The translations under genes and the position numbers were made by a program. This document shows positions 33,942 to 43,025 of a stretch of 64,000 bases of DNA, in pieces (positions within the stretch are counted from its first letter, which is position 1; every line of letters starts with the position of its first letter). The stretch is from NCBI GenBank assembly GCA_022709385.1, contig JAKLIX010000004.1, positions 124,001 through 188,000 on the forward strand. Direction: 5' to 3'. This DNA is from Bacteroidota bacterium (GTDB taxonomy: Bacteria > Bacteroidota > Bacteroidia > Bacteroidales > CAIXZF01). Under the pieces are notes generated by a model, which saw only the letters and a program-made list of their open reading frames with translations, made no database searches and was not told where the DNA came from.

Positions 33942-35078
33942 TTATGAGGAGGTTTCGATAATGGTGTCCACCATTCGTGCCCAGGAGTATTTTTCTTTTT
34001 CGGTTTTAATATTTTCAATGAAATGCGCTTCCATATTCAGGTTGAAATACTTGCAAACGGCATCGGTAATAGAATATGGTTCCGGCTCCACCACGTAACC
34101 GGCTTTCCCGTCCGGAACGAATTCTGCAAGTCCGCCCACATTGGTGATGATCATGGGTTTGTCGAAGTGATAGGCGATTTGGGTAACCCCGCTCTGCGTG
34201 GCATTTTTATAAGGCTGCACCACCAGATCCGCTGCACAGAAATGCTTGTAAACTTCAGTATCGGGGATAAAATCTGTATTCAGTATCACCTGGTCTTTGA
34301 GATTCAGGGAGGCAATCAGGTCGTGGTAGGGTTGCGGATCGGTGTAAAATTCACCGGCAACAATCAATTTCACCCGGAGTGCCTTCATGTCAGGCGCTGC
34401 CATCGCCTTCAGCAAAAGATCCAGTCCTTTGTAATCCCTGATAAAACCGAAGAAAAGGAGGTATTTCCCGGTCGGATCAAGTCCGAGGAGTTTCCTGGCT
34501 TCTTCTTTGGTGACCGCTTTACCGAAGTTATCATAAATGGGATGCGGACAATATGCTTTGGGTTTCAACCGGTCGAAACTGTTCAATTGTTCCAATACGG
34601 TTTTCGACATCGCCACGAATCCGTCCGCACTGCCTACCCAGTAACGTGCAAGCATCCTGTCGCCGGGCCGCTTTTCGTGGGGAATGATGTTGTCGATGAT
34701 GCTGATGACCTTGGTGTGCCTGTTTCTCCTGATGATCCTTGCCACTGTCCCCAGGCAGGGCGCCATAAAGGGGATCCAGAATTTGATTACTACCAGTTCA
34801 GGCTTCATTCTCTTAATTTTCAGTCCGGTAAGTATCCAATTCAGCGGATTGACAGAATTCAGGCTTATATGGATATCCAGCCCATCCGGTGCAGGCTCTG
34901 TGGAATACTGTGTTTTACCGGGAAAAAGGAAAGAAGGATACTGCAGGCTGAAGGTATGGATACTGCACTTGTATCCTTTAGATATGAATTCCCTGACAAG
35001 CCTTTCATTGAAATTGGACAGACCTCCCCGGAGCGGCCAGGCAGATCCGATCATGATCATGCTTGGCTGTGTTGTCAT
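33942..35078 (-). CDS. Group 1 glycosyltransferase (GT4-like)
   Basis: This 378-residue protein starts at 35078 (MTTQPSMIMIGSAWPLRGGL), where its ATG overlaps the stop of the upstream glycosyltransferase (ATGA). It has the two-domain GT-B pattern: GGLSNFNERLVREF in the N-terminal domain and LLFFGFIRDYKGLDLLLKAM near residue 213. ADLVVQPYKNATQSGVTQIA near 285, with VGGLAEFVP, forms the donor-binding region. It transfers a sugar from an activated donor to a growing glycan; donor and acceptor are unknown. The coupling to a polyprenyl-type GT2 suggests a surface-glycan pathway. Confidence 0.9.
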   Translation of the reverse strand: MTTQPSMIMIGSAWPLRGGLSNFNERLVREFISKGYKCSIHTFSLQYPSFLFPGKTQYSTEPAPDGLDIHISLNSVNPLNWILTGLKIKRMKPELVVIKFWIPFMAPCLGTVARIIRRNRHTKVISIIDNIIPHEKRPGDRMLARYWVGSADGFVAMSKTVLEQLNSFDRLKPKAYCPHPIYDNFGKAVTKEEARKLLGLDPTGKYLLFFGFIRDYKGLDLLLKAMAAPDMKALRVKLIVAGEFYTDPQPYHDLIASLNLKDQVILNTDFIPDTEVYKHFCAADLVVQPYKNATQSGVTQIAYHFDKPMIITNVGGLAEFVPDGKAGYVVEPEPYSITDAVCKYFNLNMEAHFIENIKTEKEKYSWARMVDTIIETSS

Positions 35079-36022
35079 GATTTCTCCCAACCTGTTTTTT
35101 CTTCGATAAGGTACTGGTTTCTGTCGTAGGCATTCCGTGAGATCATTTCCGCCAGGAATCCGGCCAGGAAAAACTGGGTTCCGAGGATCATGCACAGCAG
35201 GCCGAGATAAAACAACGGACGTTCCGTCATCTTGTATTCCGCAAGAAATACCTTTGCGAAGGCCAGGTAGGCTGCAATGATCAACCCTCCGAGGAACAGC
35301 AGGCTGCCAAGGCTTCCGAACAGGTGCATGGGCCTGCGGCCAAACCTGGAAACGAAGGTGATGGATAACAGATCGAGAAAGCCGTTGACAAACCTTTCCA
35401 TACCGAATTTGGTGGTTCCGTATTGCCGTTTCCGGTGGATCACAACCTTTTCCCCTATTTTCCGGAAACCTGCCCATTTGGCGATCACCGGAATGTAACG
35501 GTGCATCTCGCCGTGCACTTCGATGCTTTTCACCACCTCTTTCCGGTAAGCTTTTAAACCGCAGTTGAAATCATGCAGCCTGATACCGCTGGTTTTCCGG
35601 GTGGCCCAGTTAAAGAGCCGGGTGGGGATTGTCTTGCTGACGGGATCGTAACGTTTTTTCTTCCAGCCTGATACCATGTCATATCCCTCGTGGGTGATCA
35701 TACTGAACAGTTCCGGTATTTCATCCGGACTGTCCTGCAGGTCGGCATCCATGGTAATCACCACATCGCCGGCTGCTACCTCAAACCCCCGGTTGAGCGC
35801 TGCTGATTTGCCATAGTTTCTGCGAAATCTGATCCCCCTGATGTTGGGATTATCCTTACAAAGCTTCGTGATCATCTCCCATGATCCGTCCTGGCTGCCG
35901 TCATCCACGAAGATTACTTCGTAGGTGAAGCGGTTCGCCAGCATGACCCTTTCGATCCATGCGGCCAGTTCCGGCAGGGATTCGCTTTCATTCAGCAGGG
36001 GTATGACAACAGACAAATCCAT
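35075..36022 (-). CDS. Family 2 glycosyltransferase with C-terminal membrane spans
   Basis: This 315-residue protein starts at 36022 (MDLSVVIPLLNESESLPELA). It has the GT-A core with FVDDGSQDGSWEMI near residue 34, TMDADLQDSPDEIPEL (the metal-binding DxD region) near 90, and GLKAYRKEV near 150. Two spans lie near residues 230-252 and 262-285. This is the layout of DPM1/ArnC/GtrB-type enzymes that load sugars onto polyprenyl phosphate. A longer start would read back into the DUF4199 gene. Confidence 0.92.
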   Translation of the reverse strand: MDLSVVIPLLNESESLPELAAWIERVMLANRFTYEVIFVDDGSQDGSWEMITKLCKDNPNIRGIRFRRNYGKSAALNRGFEVAAGDVVITMDADLQDSPDEIPELFSMITHEGYDMVSGWKKKRYDPVSKTIPTRLFNWATRKTSGIRLHDFNCGLKAYRKEVVKSIEVHGEMHRYIPVIAKWAGFRKIGEKVVIHRKRQYGTTKFGMERFVNGFLDLLSITFVSRFGRRPMHLFGSLGSLLFLGGLIIAAYLAFAKVFLAEYKMTERPLFYLGLLCMILGTQFFLAGFLAEMISRNAYDRNQYLIEEKTGWEKS

Positions 36023-36036
36023 TTCGGTGGTTCCGC

Positions 36037-36573
36037 TTAAACCGCACTGTTCATCGGGTTCTCTTCTTTCTTCATGATGGCTGCAACGATAAGTCCAAGC
36101 ACGGCAGACACCACGGCATTCCAGAGAAATCCCCAGAAAGCCATCCATGCCGGTTGCATGAAACGGCGCGTATAGCTCATGGCCAGCTCAATCTGCGAAT
36201 CATCCATATTGGGGTTCTGCTCAATGAAGTTTTCTTCGGCCTTGGCAAGCATCTGACCGATCATTTCCGGGTCGAAATACTTGAAAAACAAATAGGTGTA
36301 TATACCGGTGATGATACCGGCAAAGAGGCCGGTGAAAAAACCTATCCGGAAGGCTGTCCCGAAGGACACAAAACCGCCCGATTTTTTGTCCCTGAAGTCT
36401 TTCACGGCCCAGATCATGACAACGAGCAGAACAGCAAATGCAAGGAATCCCAGCACTTTATTCTGCATCTGTCCGAGGGAATACAGCAGCAGTGAGTACA
36501 GGATGGATATCACTGCCAGAATGAGCGCATAGCGTAAGCAATTGCCCAGCACTGAAGGTTTTTGGTTTTCCAT
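36037..36573 (-). CDS. DUF4199 family membrane protein
   Basis: This 178-residue protein begins MENQKPSVLGNCLRYALILA and has four hydrophobic segments (near 14-32, 38-55, 72-96 and 150-172). This and the helical NPNMDDSQIELAMSYTRRFM fit DUF4199, a Bacteroidota family usually found just upstream of a GT2 gene, as here. Function unknown. The start at 36573 follows a good promoter by 52 bp. Confidence 0.85.
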   Translation of the reverse strand: MENQKPSVLGNCLRYALILAVISILYSLLLYSLGQMQNKVLGFLAFAVLLVVMIWAVKDFRDKKSGGFVSFGTAFRIGFFTGLFAGIITGIYTYLFFKYFDPEMIGQMLAKAEENFIEQNPNMDDSQIELAMSYTRRFMQPAWMAFWGFLWNAVVSAVLGLIVAAIMKKEENPMNSAV

Positions 36574-36624
36574 TTTAGATTGATTTATTTGACCCGAATT
36601 CGATAATAAAAACGATCTCAGAAG

Positions 36625-36655
36625 CAAAAGTATATGTTTTCAGCCGCTAAATCAA
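36625..36655 (-). promoter_or_regulatory. Promoter of the DUF4199-glycosyltransferase operon
   Basis: On the minus strand TTG (36655-36653), 20 bases and TACTTTTG (36632-36625) match the Bacteroidota TTG/TAnnTTTG pattern with good spacing. Confidence 0.65.
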
Positions 36656-36748
36656 ACTTGGGAAATTTATTCAAGCTTCACTGCGGCGGTTCATGCTGGC
36701 ATTAACCGTAAAATTATCACGTTTGGGTAAATGGAAGGCCTTTCTTCT

Positions 36749-36756
36749 TATCTTTG
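36749..36756 (+). promoter_or_regulatory. -7 box for the SRP RNA
   Basis: TATCTTTG ends 4 bases before the first base of the predicted SRP RNA, the expected distance for TAnnTTTG promoters. Confidence 0.65.
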
Positions 36757-36760
36757 CAAA

Positions 36761-36856
36761 GGGTAAGTCTGATACGACCAGCTCCTGCTGAACCCCCCCA
36801 GGTCCGGAAGGAAGCAAGGGTAGGCGGTTGAGCGGTGCGATATTCCGGGCTTGCCC
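36761..36856 (+). ncRNA. ffs: Signal recognition particle RNA, small bacterial type
   Basis: The conserved SRP domain IV sequence is present near 36801-36826: CAGGTCCGGAAGGAAGCA, which binds Ffh. The 5' end GGGTAAG pairs with the 3' end CTTGCCC, and a run of eight T follows, fitting an intrinsic terminator. With Ffh this RNA targets nascent membrane proteins to the translocon. Ends are estimated from the pairing and the -7 box. It lies directly upstream of sua5 on the same strand. Confidence 0.93.
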
Positions 36857-36864
36857 TTTTTTTT
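36857..36864 (+). terminator. Terminator T-run after the SRP RNA
   Basis: Eight T residues follow the closing helix of the SRP RNA. The sua5 ATG is only 6 bp downstream, so sua5 either depends on read-through or has its own promoter within the RNA gene. Confidence 0.6.
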
Positions 36865-36870
36865 CAAACC

Positions 36871-37491
36871 ATGCTGCTGAAAGTTTATCCCGATAATCCT
36901 TCCGAAAGACAGATCAGCAAAGTTGTGGAGATCCTTCGCCGTGACGGCGTGGTCATTTACCCTTCAGATACCGTGTATGCCCTTGGTTGTGACATTACTA
37001 AACCACGTGCCATAGAAAGAATTGCGCAAATCAAAGGGATCAGGAAAGACAAGGCCCACTTTTCCTTTGTTGTGGCCGACCTCAGCCACTTGTCAGACTT
37101 TACCAGACCAATCCCCAACAATGTGTTCAAGATTATGAAGCGGGCTTTCCCGGGGCCATACACCTTTATTTTAAATGCCAACAACAACGTCCCCAATCTC
37201 TTACAAAGCAATAAAAAGACGGTAGGAATCAGAGTCCCCGATCATAACATCCCGGTCGCCATCGTCAGAGCACTCGGAAATCCGATTATCACCACTTCCC
37301 TTCACGATGAGGATGAATTGATGGAGTATGCCACCGATCCCGAACTGATACATGAAAAGTACGACAGGCTGGTTGATTGTGTGATTGACGGGGGGTATGG
37401 AGGTGTTGTCGCTTCCACGGTGATCGATTGTACCGGGGACGATATCGTTATTGTCAGGGAGGGCTTGGGCGACCTTTCCGTGATTTATTGA
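36871..37491 (+). CDS. L-threonylcarbamoyladenylate synthase
   Basis: This 206-residue YrdC/Sua5-family enzyme makes threonylcarbamoyl-AMP for the t6A37 modification of tRNAs that read ANN codons. The signature KVVEILRRDGVVIYPSDTVY near residue 18 and KIMKRAFPGPYTFIL near 88 are present, along with KKTVGIRVPDH near 115 and PIITTSLH near 140. The start at 36871 gives MLLKVYPDNP; a longer start would lie inside the SRP RNA. It is short (YrdC domain only, no Sua5 C-terminal domain). The aminotransferase gene begins 5 bp after it. Confidence 0.93.
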   Translation: MLLKVYPDNPSERQISKVVEILRRDGVVIYPSDTVYALGCDITKPRAIERIAQIKGIRKDKAHFSFVVADLSHLSDFTRPIPNNVFKIMKRAFPGPYTFILNANNNVPNLLQSNKKTVGIRVPDHNIPVAIVRALGNPIITTSLHDEDELMEYATDPELIHEKYDRLVDCVIDGGYGGVVASTVIDCTGDDIVIVREGLGDLSVIY

Positions 37492-37496
37492 TACTT

Positions 37497-38678
37497 ATGA
37501 TGACTGACAGGGAATTGTTCTTCAGATACCTGGCACAGACTTCAGCCGAACCTGTGGGCCTGGAAATTGTCTCTGGCAGCGGTATTTATCTTTACAGTAA
37601 TGATAATAAACGATATATCGATCTGATATCCGGTATTGCGGTGTCTTCTTTGGGACACAGTCACCCCGAAGTGGTCGCAGCCATCGCTGAACAGGCTGCT
37701 AAACACATGCATGTGATGGTTTACGGGGAATATATTCAGGCACCCCAGCTTCGTCTTGCGGAAATGCTGGTGCGATTCCTGCCACCGGAGCTTGACAATG
37801 TTTATTTTACCAATTCGGGTAGTGAAGCGGTTGAGGGAGCGGTGAAGCTGGCCAAAAGGCACAGCGGACGACCCCGTGTTGTCGCTTTTCATCATGCCTA
37901 TCATGGTCATACCCAGGGTTCCATGAGCCTGATAGGTGATGCCGGTATGAGACAGGCTTTTATTCCCCTGCTGCCTGGAACCAGCTTTCTGAATTTCAAT
38001 GATAGCGGCGAACTCGACAGGATTGACGAGCGGACTGCTTGTGTGATCGTTGAACCCGTACAAGGAGAAGCAGGGATCAGGGTGGCAGAAAGGGGATTTC
38101 TTGAAGCCCTTGCAAAACGATGCCGTGATACAGGTACTTTACTGATCTTCGATGAGGCACAGACCGGCCTTGGAAGAACAGGGAGCCTCTTTGCCTTTGA
38201 GCAATACGGTATCGTCCCCGACATCCTGATCCTCGCCAAAGCCCTGGGAGCCGGTATGCCCCTGGGAGCATTCATTGCCGGCCGTAATATCATGCAAGAC
38301 CTCACACACGATCCGCCTTTGGGACATATTACTACTTTCGGCGGTCACCCCGTATCCTGTGCCGCCGCCCTTGCCGGATTACAGGTACTTATCCGTGGGC
38401 AATACTGGAAATCAGTGCCTGCCAGGACAAAGTTGTTTATCGATCAGCTTTCGGCTCATCCCTCAGTGAAGGAAATCAGGCATGCCGGTTTCATGATGGC
38501 CATTGAACTGGGTGATGAAATGAAAGTCAAAGAAACAATCAGGCGCTGCTTTCAGCATGGATTGCTGACCGATTGGTTCCTTTTCTGCCCGACAGCCCTC
38601 AGAATTGCTCCGCCGCTGATAATTACCGAAGAGGAAATCATGAGTGCAACGGAGATTTTACTGAGGAATATAGCCTGA
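37497..38678 (+). CDS. Class III PLP-dependent aminotransferase
   Basis: This 393-residue enzyme belongs to the acetylornithine/ornithine aminotransferase family. Visible are the G-x-Y-L-YSNDNKRYIDLISGI start near residue 30 and FTNSGSEAVEGAVKLAKRHS near 102. The pyridoxal pocket FDEAQTGLGRTG lies near 217, and the Schiff-base lysine (AKALGAGMPLGAF) is at about residue 248. No arginine or other pathway gene is nearby, so the substrate is not assigned. Two adjacent ATG codons (37497 and 37500) are possible starts. Confidence 0.88.
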   Translation: MMTDRELFFRYLAQTSAEPVGLEIVSGSGIYLYSNDNKRYIDLISGIAVSSLGHSHPEVVAAIAEQAAKHMHVMVYGEYIQAPQLRLAEMLVRFLPPELDNVYFTNSGSEAVEGAVKLAKRHSGRPRVVAFHHAYHGHTQGSMSLIGDAGMRQAFIPLLPGTSFLNFNDSGELDRIDERTACVIVEPVQGEAGIRVAERGFLEALAKRCRDTGTLLIFDEAQTGLGRTGSLFAFEQYGIVPDILILAKALGAGMPLGAFIAGRNIMQDLTHDPPLGHITTFGGHPVSCAAALAGLQVLIRGQYWKSVPARTKLFIDQLSAHPSVKEIRHAGFMMAIELGDEMKVKETIRRCFQHGLLTDWFLFCPTALRIAPPLIITEEEIMSATEILLRNIA

Positions 38679-38680
38679 TC

Positions 38681-39412
38681 TTACTCAATGATCATGGCAA
38701 CCTGGTAATAGTTATTCACGGCTCCAAGCAATCTGGTCTTGAAATAGAAGGAATCGCAGAATATCCTGAAGGCAAAAAACTCATGGTTGGGAACATTGAA
38801 CTCATCGAAGAAGAGAATGTCTCCCTTCCGGAGGTGTGGAGCCAGACTTGTCAGTGTAAATAAGGTGGCAGTAAACAGATCTGCATCAAGGTGAATGATC
38901 TTTCTTCTTTTATTCCCTATTCTTCCACTTTGAAGGAAAACTGGCAAGGTCTCCTGGAATAAGCCTGCAATAAATGTAACCCTGTTATCTTCAATTTGCG
39001 GAACTTGTGCAGACATTTCTCCTTTCTGGTATGTTCCCCAGTCTTCAGGCAATCCCTGGAAAGTATCAAAACCAAAGAATTTTGTTTCAGGATGAGGACA
39101 GGCCGCAACCCACCACTTAAAGGAAAACCCGCCGCTTACCCCAAATTCAAGATAATCGACAGCTTCCCCATATAGCTTAAATTGGTCAACAACATACTGA
39201 TACAGTAGATAACGCTTTGAGTAATCTCTTTTCGCCGTAAAGAAATCGTTCATGATTCCCTTGTGTGGCTGTCTTGCTATCCATCGGGTAAGCCCGAGAA
39301 TATTTGAAGCAGCGAGCAGTGGACGTTCCAGCCAACCCAGCCAGGCTCCGGGTCTGATTAATAAAACCAGTCCTTTCAGCTGTGCATTGATCCTGATGAT
39401 GGTTCTGTTCAT
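38681..39412 (-). CDS. TylF-like class I methyltransferase
   Basis: This 243-residue protein has the SAM-binding sequence YLEFGVSGGFSFKWW near residue 88, then FFGFDTFQGLPEDWG near 113 and IIHLDADLFTATLFTL near 170, with the late FFDEFNVPNHEFFAF near 204. This is the pattern of the TylF/macrocin O-methyltransferase family, which methylates sugars in antibiotics and glycans. It may modify a surface sugar (inference). It is convergent with the aminotransferase, 2 bp away. Confidence 0.82.
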   Translation of the reverse strand: MNRTIIRINAQLKGLVLLIRPGAWLGWLERPLLAASNILGLTRWIARQPHKGIMNDFFTAKRDYSKRYLLYQYVVDQFKLYGEAVDYLEFGVSGGFSFKWWVAACPHPETKFFGFDTFQGLPEDWGTYQKGEMSAQVPQIEDNRVTFIAGLFQETLPVFLQSGRIGNKRRKIIHLDADLFTATLFTLTSLAPHLRKGDILFFDEFNVPNHEFFAFRIFCDSFYFKTRLLGAVNNYYQVAMIIE

Positions 39413-39518
39413 CTTAAAATATCAGCCTTTAATGTGGATGTTAAGTTTTGTCTGGTGATCTGCAGTCCCGGATATCAGTTAGTATTTCTCAGACGGTTGA
39501 TCCTTTGCAGTGGAAACA

Positions 39519-41729
39519 TCAAAGCAACCCCCTCCTTTTCAGCAATGGTTCCAGTGAAGGCTCCTGTCCCCGGAATTTGCGGTATTGTACCATGGCATCG
39601 TCGTTACCGCATTCGGCCAGGCAGTATTTCCTGAATTTTGCGGCAAGCTGCGGATTGAACAGGTCGCCCGAGGACTTGAACGCCGCAAAGGCGTCGGCAT
39701 CCAGTACGGCAGCCCATATGTATACGTAATAACCTGCGGCATAACTGCTCCCGCTGAAGACATGGGCAAAATATGTGGACCGGTAACGCGGGATGATCTC
39801 ACTGATCAGTCCTTGCTTTGCCATGGCGTCGGCTTCAAATACATCTACCTGTTTATCAAATGGTTGACTAAGCTGGTGGTATTCCTGGTCAAGGATGGAA
39901 GCAGCGAGGTATTCGGTGGTTTCAAATCCCTGGTTAAATAATCTGCTGCTGCTGATCTTTCCGATCAGGGCATCGGGGATCACTTCCCCGGTCTGGTAAT
40001 GTTTGGCATACAGCTTCAGCACTTCGGGCTCTGCTGCCCAGTTCTCCATGATCTGGGAAGGCAACTCCACATAATCCTGGGGAACAACGCCTGCAGTCCT
40101 GTCGTACAAACCCTCTGTAAAAAGACCGTGCAGCGCATGACCGAATTCGTGGAACAGGGTGTTCACTTCATCCCAGTTCAGCAGGCTGGGAGTATTGCCG
40201 GCCGGCGGAGTGAAATTGCATACGATGGAGATCACGGGATCCACTTTTTTGCCATCTCTCCATGTGGCAGGCTGGAAATCGGTGCACCATGCACCCCCCC
40301 TTTTTGAATCCCTGGGGAAATAGTCGAGGTAGATGATGCCAAGATGCCTGCCGTCGGCTTCCTTCACCTGGAAGGTCTCAACACCTGCTGTATAAACCGG
40401 CAGGTCGGTCAGTTGATGAAAGTTGATCCCGTAAAGCCTTTTGGCAAGTTCAAACATCCCGTCCCTCACATGATTGAGACTGAAATAGGGTTTGAGTTCG
40501 CTTTCATCCAGATCGTACTTTTCTTTTCTCAGCTTCTCGGCGTAGTACCACCAGTCCCAGGAAGCTAATTTAAACGTATTCCCTTCTTTATCAGATATCT
40601 TCTGCATTTCTGAAAGTTCTGATTTTGCAACCTTTAGCGCTGGTTCCCAAAGCCTGGCAAGAAACTGGTTAACCTGGTCAGGAGTTTTGGCCATATTTTC
40701 CGCGATCATATAAGCAGCAAAATTCTCGTAACCTAAGAGATTGGCTTTCTGAATTCTCAGGTTCACGATTTCGCTCAGGATCGCCTTGTTGTCGTTTGCA
40801 TTGCCGTTATCGCCCCTCATATACCAGGCTTTGTATATCTGTTCTCTCAGCCCGCGGTTTTTTGCATACTGCAGAAACGGGATCCAGGAAGGTTTGGCAA
40901 GAGTGAAAACCCATTTATGCTCCATCTGCCGCTCTTTTGCTGCTTCAGCCGCTCCGTTGATCACCTCCTCCGGAAGTCCTTCCAGGTCTTTGCGATCCTC
41001 AATGACCAAAAGGAAGTTTTTATTGGTCTCTGTCAGAAGGTTGTCGCTGAAATTCACTGAGAGCAGGCTGAGGGATTCATTGATCTTTCTCAGCTCGGCC
41101 TGTTTTTCTTTCGGAAGATTGGCGCCTCTCCTCTCGAAATCCCGGTAATACTTTTCTATTACCCTGACTTGCTGTGAATCAAGGCCAGACCCGCTGCGGT
41201 TTTCGTAAACCTCCCTGATACGTCCGAAAAGCTTTTCATTCATGTAGATATCGTCGAAATGACCGGTGATCATCGGAGAGATTTTCTTTTGCAATGCCTG
41301 AAGCTGCTCATTGGTGTGGGCTTCGGTGATATTGTCGAAAACACGTTTCACACGGTAGAGCATTTCACCCGATTTGTCAAATGCCAGGATGGTGTTCTCA
41401 AAGCCGGCGGCTTCTTGATTTGTGGCAATTTTGTCGATTTCTGCCTTGTGCTGTTTCATCCCCTCAATAAAGGCAGGCAGGTAATGGCTTGTATCGATCT
41501 TATCGAATGGAGGTACCTGGTAAGGAGTGTTGAATCTTGTAAAAAACGGATTCTCCATATTCTTTTCTTTTTTATATTCATACTTGACAGGTTTGCGAAT
41601 GCAAAGCTGTTTAGTATGAGTAATGCCGTACACAGCAACAGAGCATGTTTTCGCAAACCCATTCCGTGTCGGCATACATGCAGTGGCCAGGAATACCAGC
41701 ATAATCATAAAAAAACTCAGGTGTTTCAT
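39519..41729 (-). CDS. M3 family oligopeptidase / peptidyl-dipeptidase lipoprotein
   Basis: This 736-residue zinc metallopeptidase starts at 41729 (MKHLSFFMIMLVFL), followed by the lipobox LATAC, so it should be exported and lipid-anchored. The zinc site is HEFGHALHG near residue 526. PRDSKRGGAWCTDFQPAT near residue 470 and VPQDYVELPSQIMENWAAEP near 550 are typical of the Dcp/OpdA group. It should trim short peptides in the periplasm. The longer upstream frame passes through the -7 box and is rejected. No operon partner is obvious. Confidence 0.92.
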   Translation of the reverse strand: MKHLSFFMIMLVFLATACMPTRNGFAKTCSVAVYGITHTKQLCIRKPVKYEYKKEKNMENPFFTRFNTPYQVPPFDKIDTSHYLPAFIEGMKQHKAEIDKIATNQEAAGFENTILAFDKSGEMLYRVKRVFDNITEAHTNEQLQALQKKISPMITGHFDDIYMNEKLFGRIREVYENRSGSGLDSQQVRVIEKYYRDFERRGANLPKEKQAELRKINESLSLLSVNFSDNLLTETNKNFLLVIEDRKDLEGLPEEVINGAAEAAKERQMEHKWVFTLAKPSWIPFLQYAKNRGLREQIYKAWYMRGDNGNANDNKAILSEIVNLRIQKANLLGYENFAAYMIAENMAKTPDQVNQFLARLWEPALKVAKSELSEMQKISDKEGNTFKLASWDWWYYAEKLRKEKYDLDESELKPYFSLNHVRDGMFELAKRLYGINFHQLTDLPVYTAGVETFQVKEADGRHLGIIYLDYFPRDSKRGGAWCTDFQPATWRDGKKVDPVISIVCNFTPPAGNTPSLLNWDEVNTLFHEFGHALHGLFTEGLYDRTAGVVPQDYVELPSQIMENWAAEPEVLKLYAKHYQTGEVIPDALIGKISSSRLFNQGFETTEYLAASILDQEYHQLSQPFDKQVDVFEADAMAKQGLISEIIPRYRSTYFAHVFSGSSYAAGYYVYIWAAVLDADAFAAFKSSGDLFNPQLAAKFRKYCLAECGNDDAMVQYRKFRGQEPSLEPLLKRRGLL

Positions 41730-41751
41730 AAGATAATGTTTTTTTGGTTTG

Positions 41752-41759
41752 CAAAGATA
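41752..41759 (-). promoter_or_regulatory. -7 box for the M3 peptidase gene
   Basis: CAAAGATA on the plus strand reads TATCTTTG on the minus strand, 22 bp before the chosen start. The -33 region is not clear. Confidence 0.5.
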
Positions 41760-41812
41760 CACTTTCTCCTGAAGGCAGCAGAGGTTCCAAACCTTGCCCA
41801 TCCGGGCCGGTC

Positions 41813-42835
41813 TCACATATTGCTCTCGTAAAGTACCAGTCTGTTGTCCTTGTCAAGACTGATCCAGCTGATTTTCGTACGGTTCTTTTCATGGCGGGTG
41901 ATGACCTGTAAGGGATGATGCATCAGTACGGTATTATTATCTTCGGTCAGCGTTCCGCCCTCAAACTGGCTGACAAAGAGGCGCTCACCATCCGGACCGA
42001 ACCAGAGCTGACAGGGGCTGTACCCGTCCGGAACCGGTCTCAGCAAGTTGCCATTCTTGTAAATGGCTCCTTCGTGCAGCATATACCAGTTTGATCCTGA
42101 AGTGTTTGAAAACCAAAAGTTTTCCTGTGGCGTCTTGTCTTGCCGGTATGGGCCGTATGCCTTTCCGTCAAGGCTAAAAACCCTGAAGGATGTGAAATCC
42201 TCAAAAGTGAGTTTTGAAACGTCCATGTTTGCAGGATCTATCATCTTTCCCATGGCGGCCAGGGCAGTACTGCCATCCGGCGAAAGTTTCAGCCAGAAGG
42301 GATTTCCGCTCAGGGCAAGGTTTTTCCCCCCTGAATGGATGAGCCTGATATGCGATTCCATGTCCATCACAATGGCAGCGAATGCAGCTTTATCACAGGT
42401 GACCTCAAGTTGCATTACGGCCGAAAATGGGCCATGGTTGACCCCATTATGAGTGATATACATGGCCATGGATGCATCGCTGCTGACGTATTGGGTGTAA
42501 TAATCCTGCGGGTGGCATTCTTTTGTGCTGTATGCGGCACAGGGTAAGAGCCTTCCCGGTGGACATGCAGTGTCATCATTTTCAGGAAGCGACTCGTACG
42601 GACCTTTTTTCTTTCCATTTTTCCATACGTAATACCCTGAAGTATGTCTGGTGACAATACGCAGCATGTCTTTTTCAGGATTCAGATCGAAACAACTCAT
42701 TTCCCGCACGATGCTTTCATTTGAGTCCAGCTTTAGAATCAGACTTTCCTTTACATGGGGTTGCCCCAGTAAAAGCAGGGGGAAAAATAAAACCAGCAGG
42801 CCTGCTGTCGCCTGAAGAAAATGCAAAATCCTCAT
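41813..42835 (-). CDS. Exported protein of unknown function
   Basis: This 340-residue protein begins MRILHFLQATAGLLVLFFPL and has a signal peptide ending near LLGQ. The rest shows repeated motifs that pair a value with a tag such as NGKKKGPYESLP, NGVNHGPFSAVM and DGKAYGPYRQDK (GPY/GPF about 60-90 residues apart). These hint at a beta-propeller-like fold. It has no lipobox and no T9SS tail. Family not recognised. Confidence 0.65.
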   Translation of the reverse strand: MRILHFLQATAGLLVLFFPLLLLGQPHVKESLILKLDSNESIVREMSCFDLNPEKDMLRIVTRHTSGYYVWKNGKKKGPYESLPENDDTACPPGRLLPCAAYSTKECHPQDYYTQYVSSDASMAMYITHNGVNHGPFSAVMQLEVTCDKAAFAAIVMDMESHIRLIHSGGKNLALSGNPFWLKLSPDGSTALAAMGKMIDPANMDVSKLTFEDFTSFRVFSLDGKAYGPYRQDKTPQENFWFSNTSGSNWYMLHEGAIYKNGNLLRPVPDGYSPCQLWFGPDGERLFVSQFEGGTLTEDNNTVLMHHPLQVITRHEKNRTKISWISLDKDNRLVLYESNM

Positions 42836-42925
42836 GAGAATCAAATTATTCACAAAGAAACACAAAAAAACCACCCCGCTGTCACTTCATCAATCCAAAC
42901 CCCGTAACTTCGTAACCCTATTATT

Positions 42926-43021
42926 ACTTCATCACCTCGTAACTCTATCACTTCATCACTTCATCACTTCGTAACTTCGTAACTTCATAACTTCGTAACT
43001 TCGTAACCTCATCACTTCATC
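42926..43021. repeat. 8-bp tandem array, unit ACTTCRTM, before the SRAP gene
   Basis: Twelve contiguous 8-base units occur, mostly ACTTCATC or ACTTCGTA, with variants ACCTCGTA, ACTCTATC, ACTTCATA and ACCTCATC. Further degenerate units occur from 42884. The array ends 4 bp before the ATG at 43026, so it forms the leader of the SRAP gene. Unit size equals that of the arrays at 6886 and 7164 but the sequence differs. Confidence 0.9.
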
Positions 43022-43025
43022 ACCC

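Noticed and set aside
33902..35477. Long N-terminal extensions of the glycosyltransferase and secreted-protein frames
   Set aside because: The extensions lie inside neighbouring genes in another frame and lack any family similarity. The internal starts give typical N-termini or 4-bp overlaps.
36761..36870. Extension of the sua5 reading frame into the SRP RNA
   Set aside because: The bases have the conserved SRP RNA sequence and pairing, and the internal ATG at 36871 gives the expected protein start.
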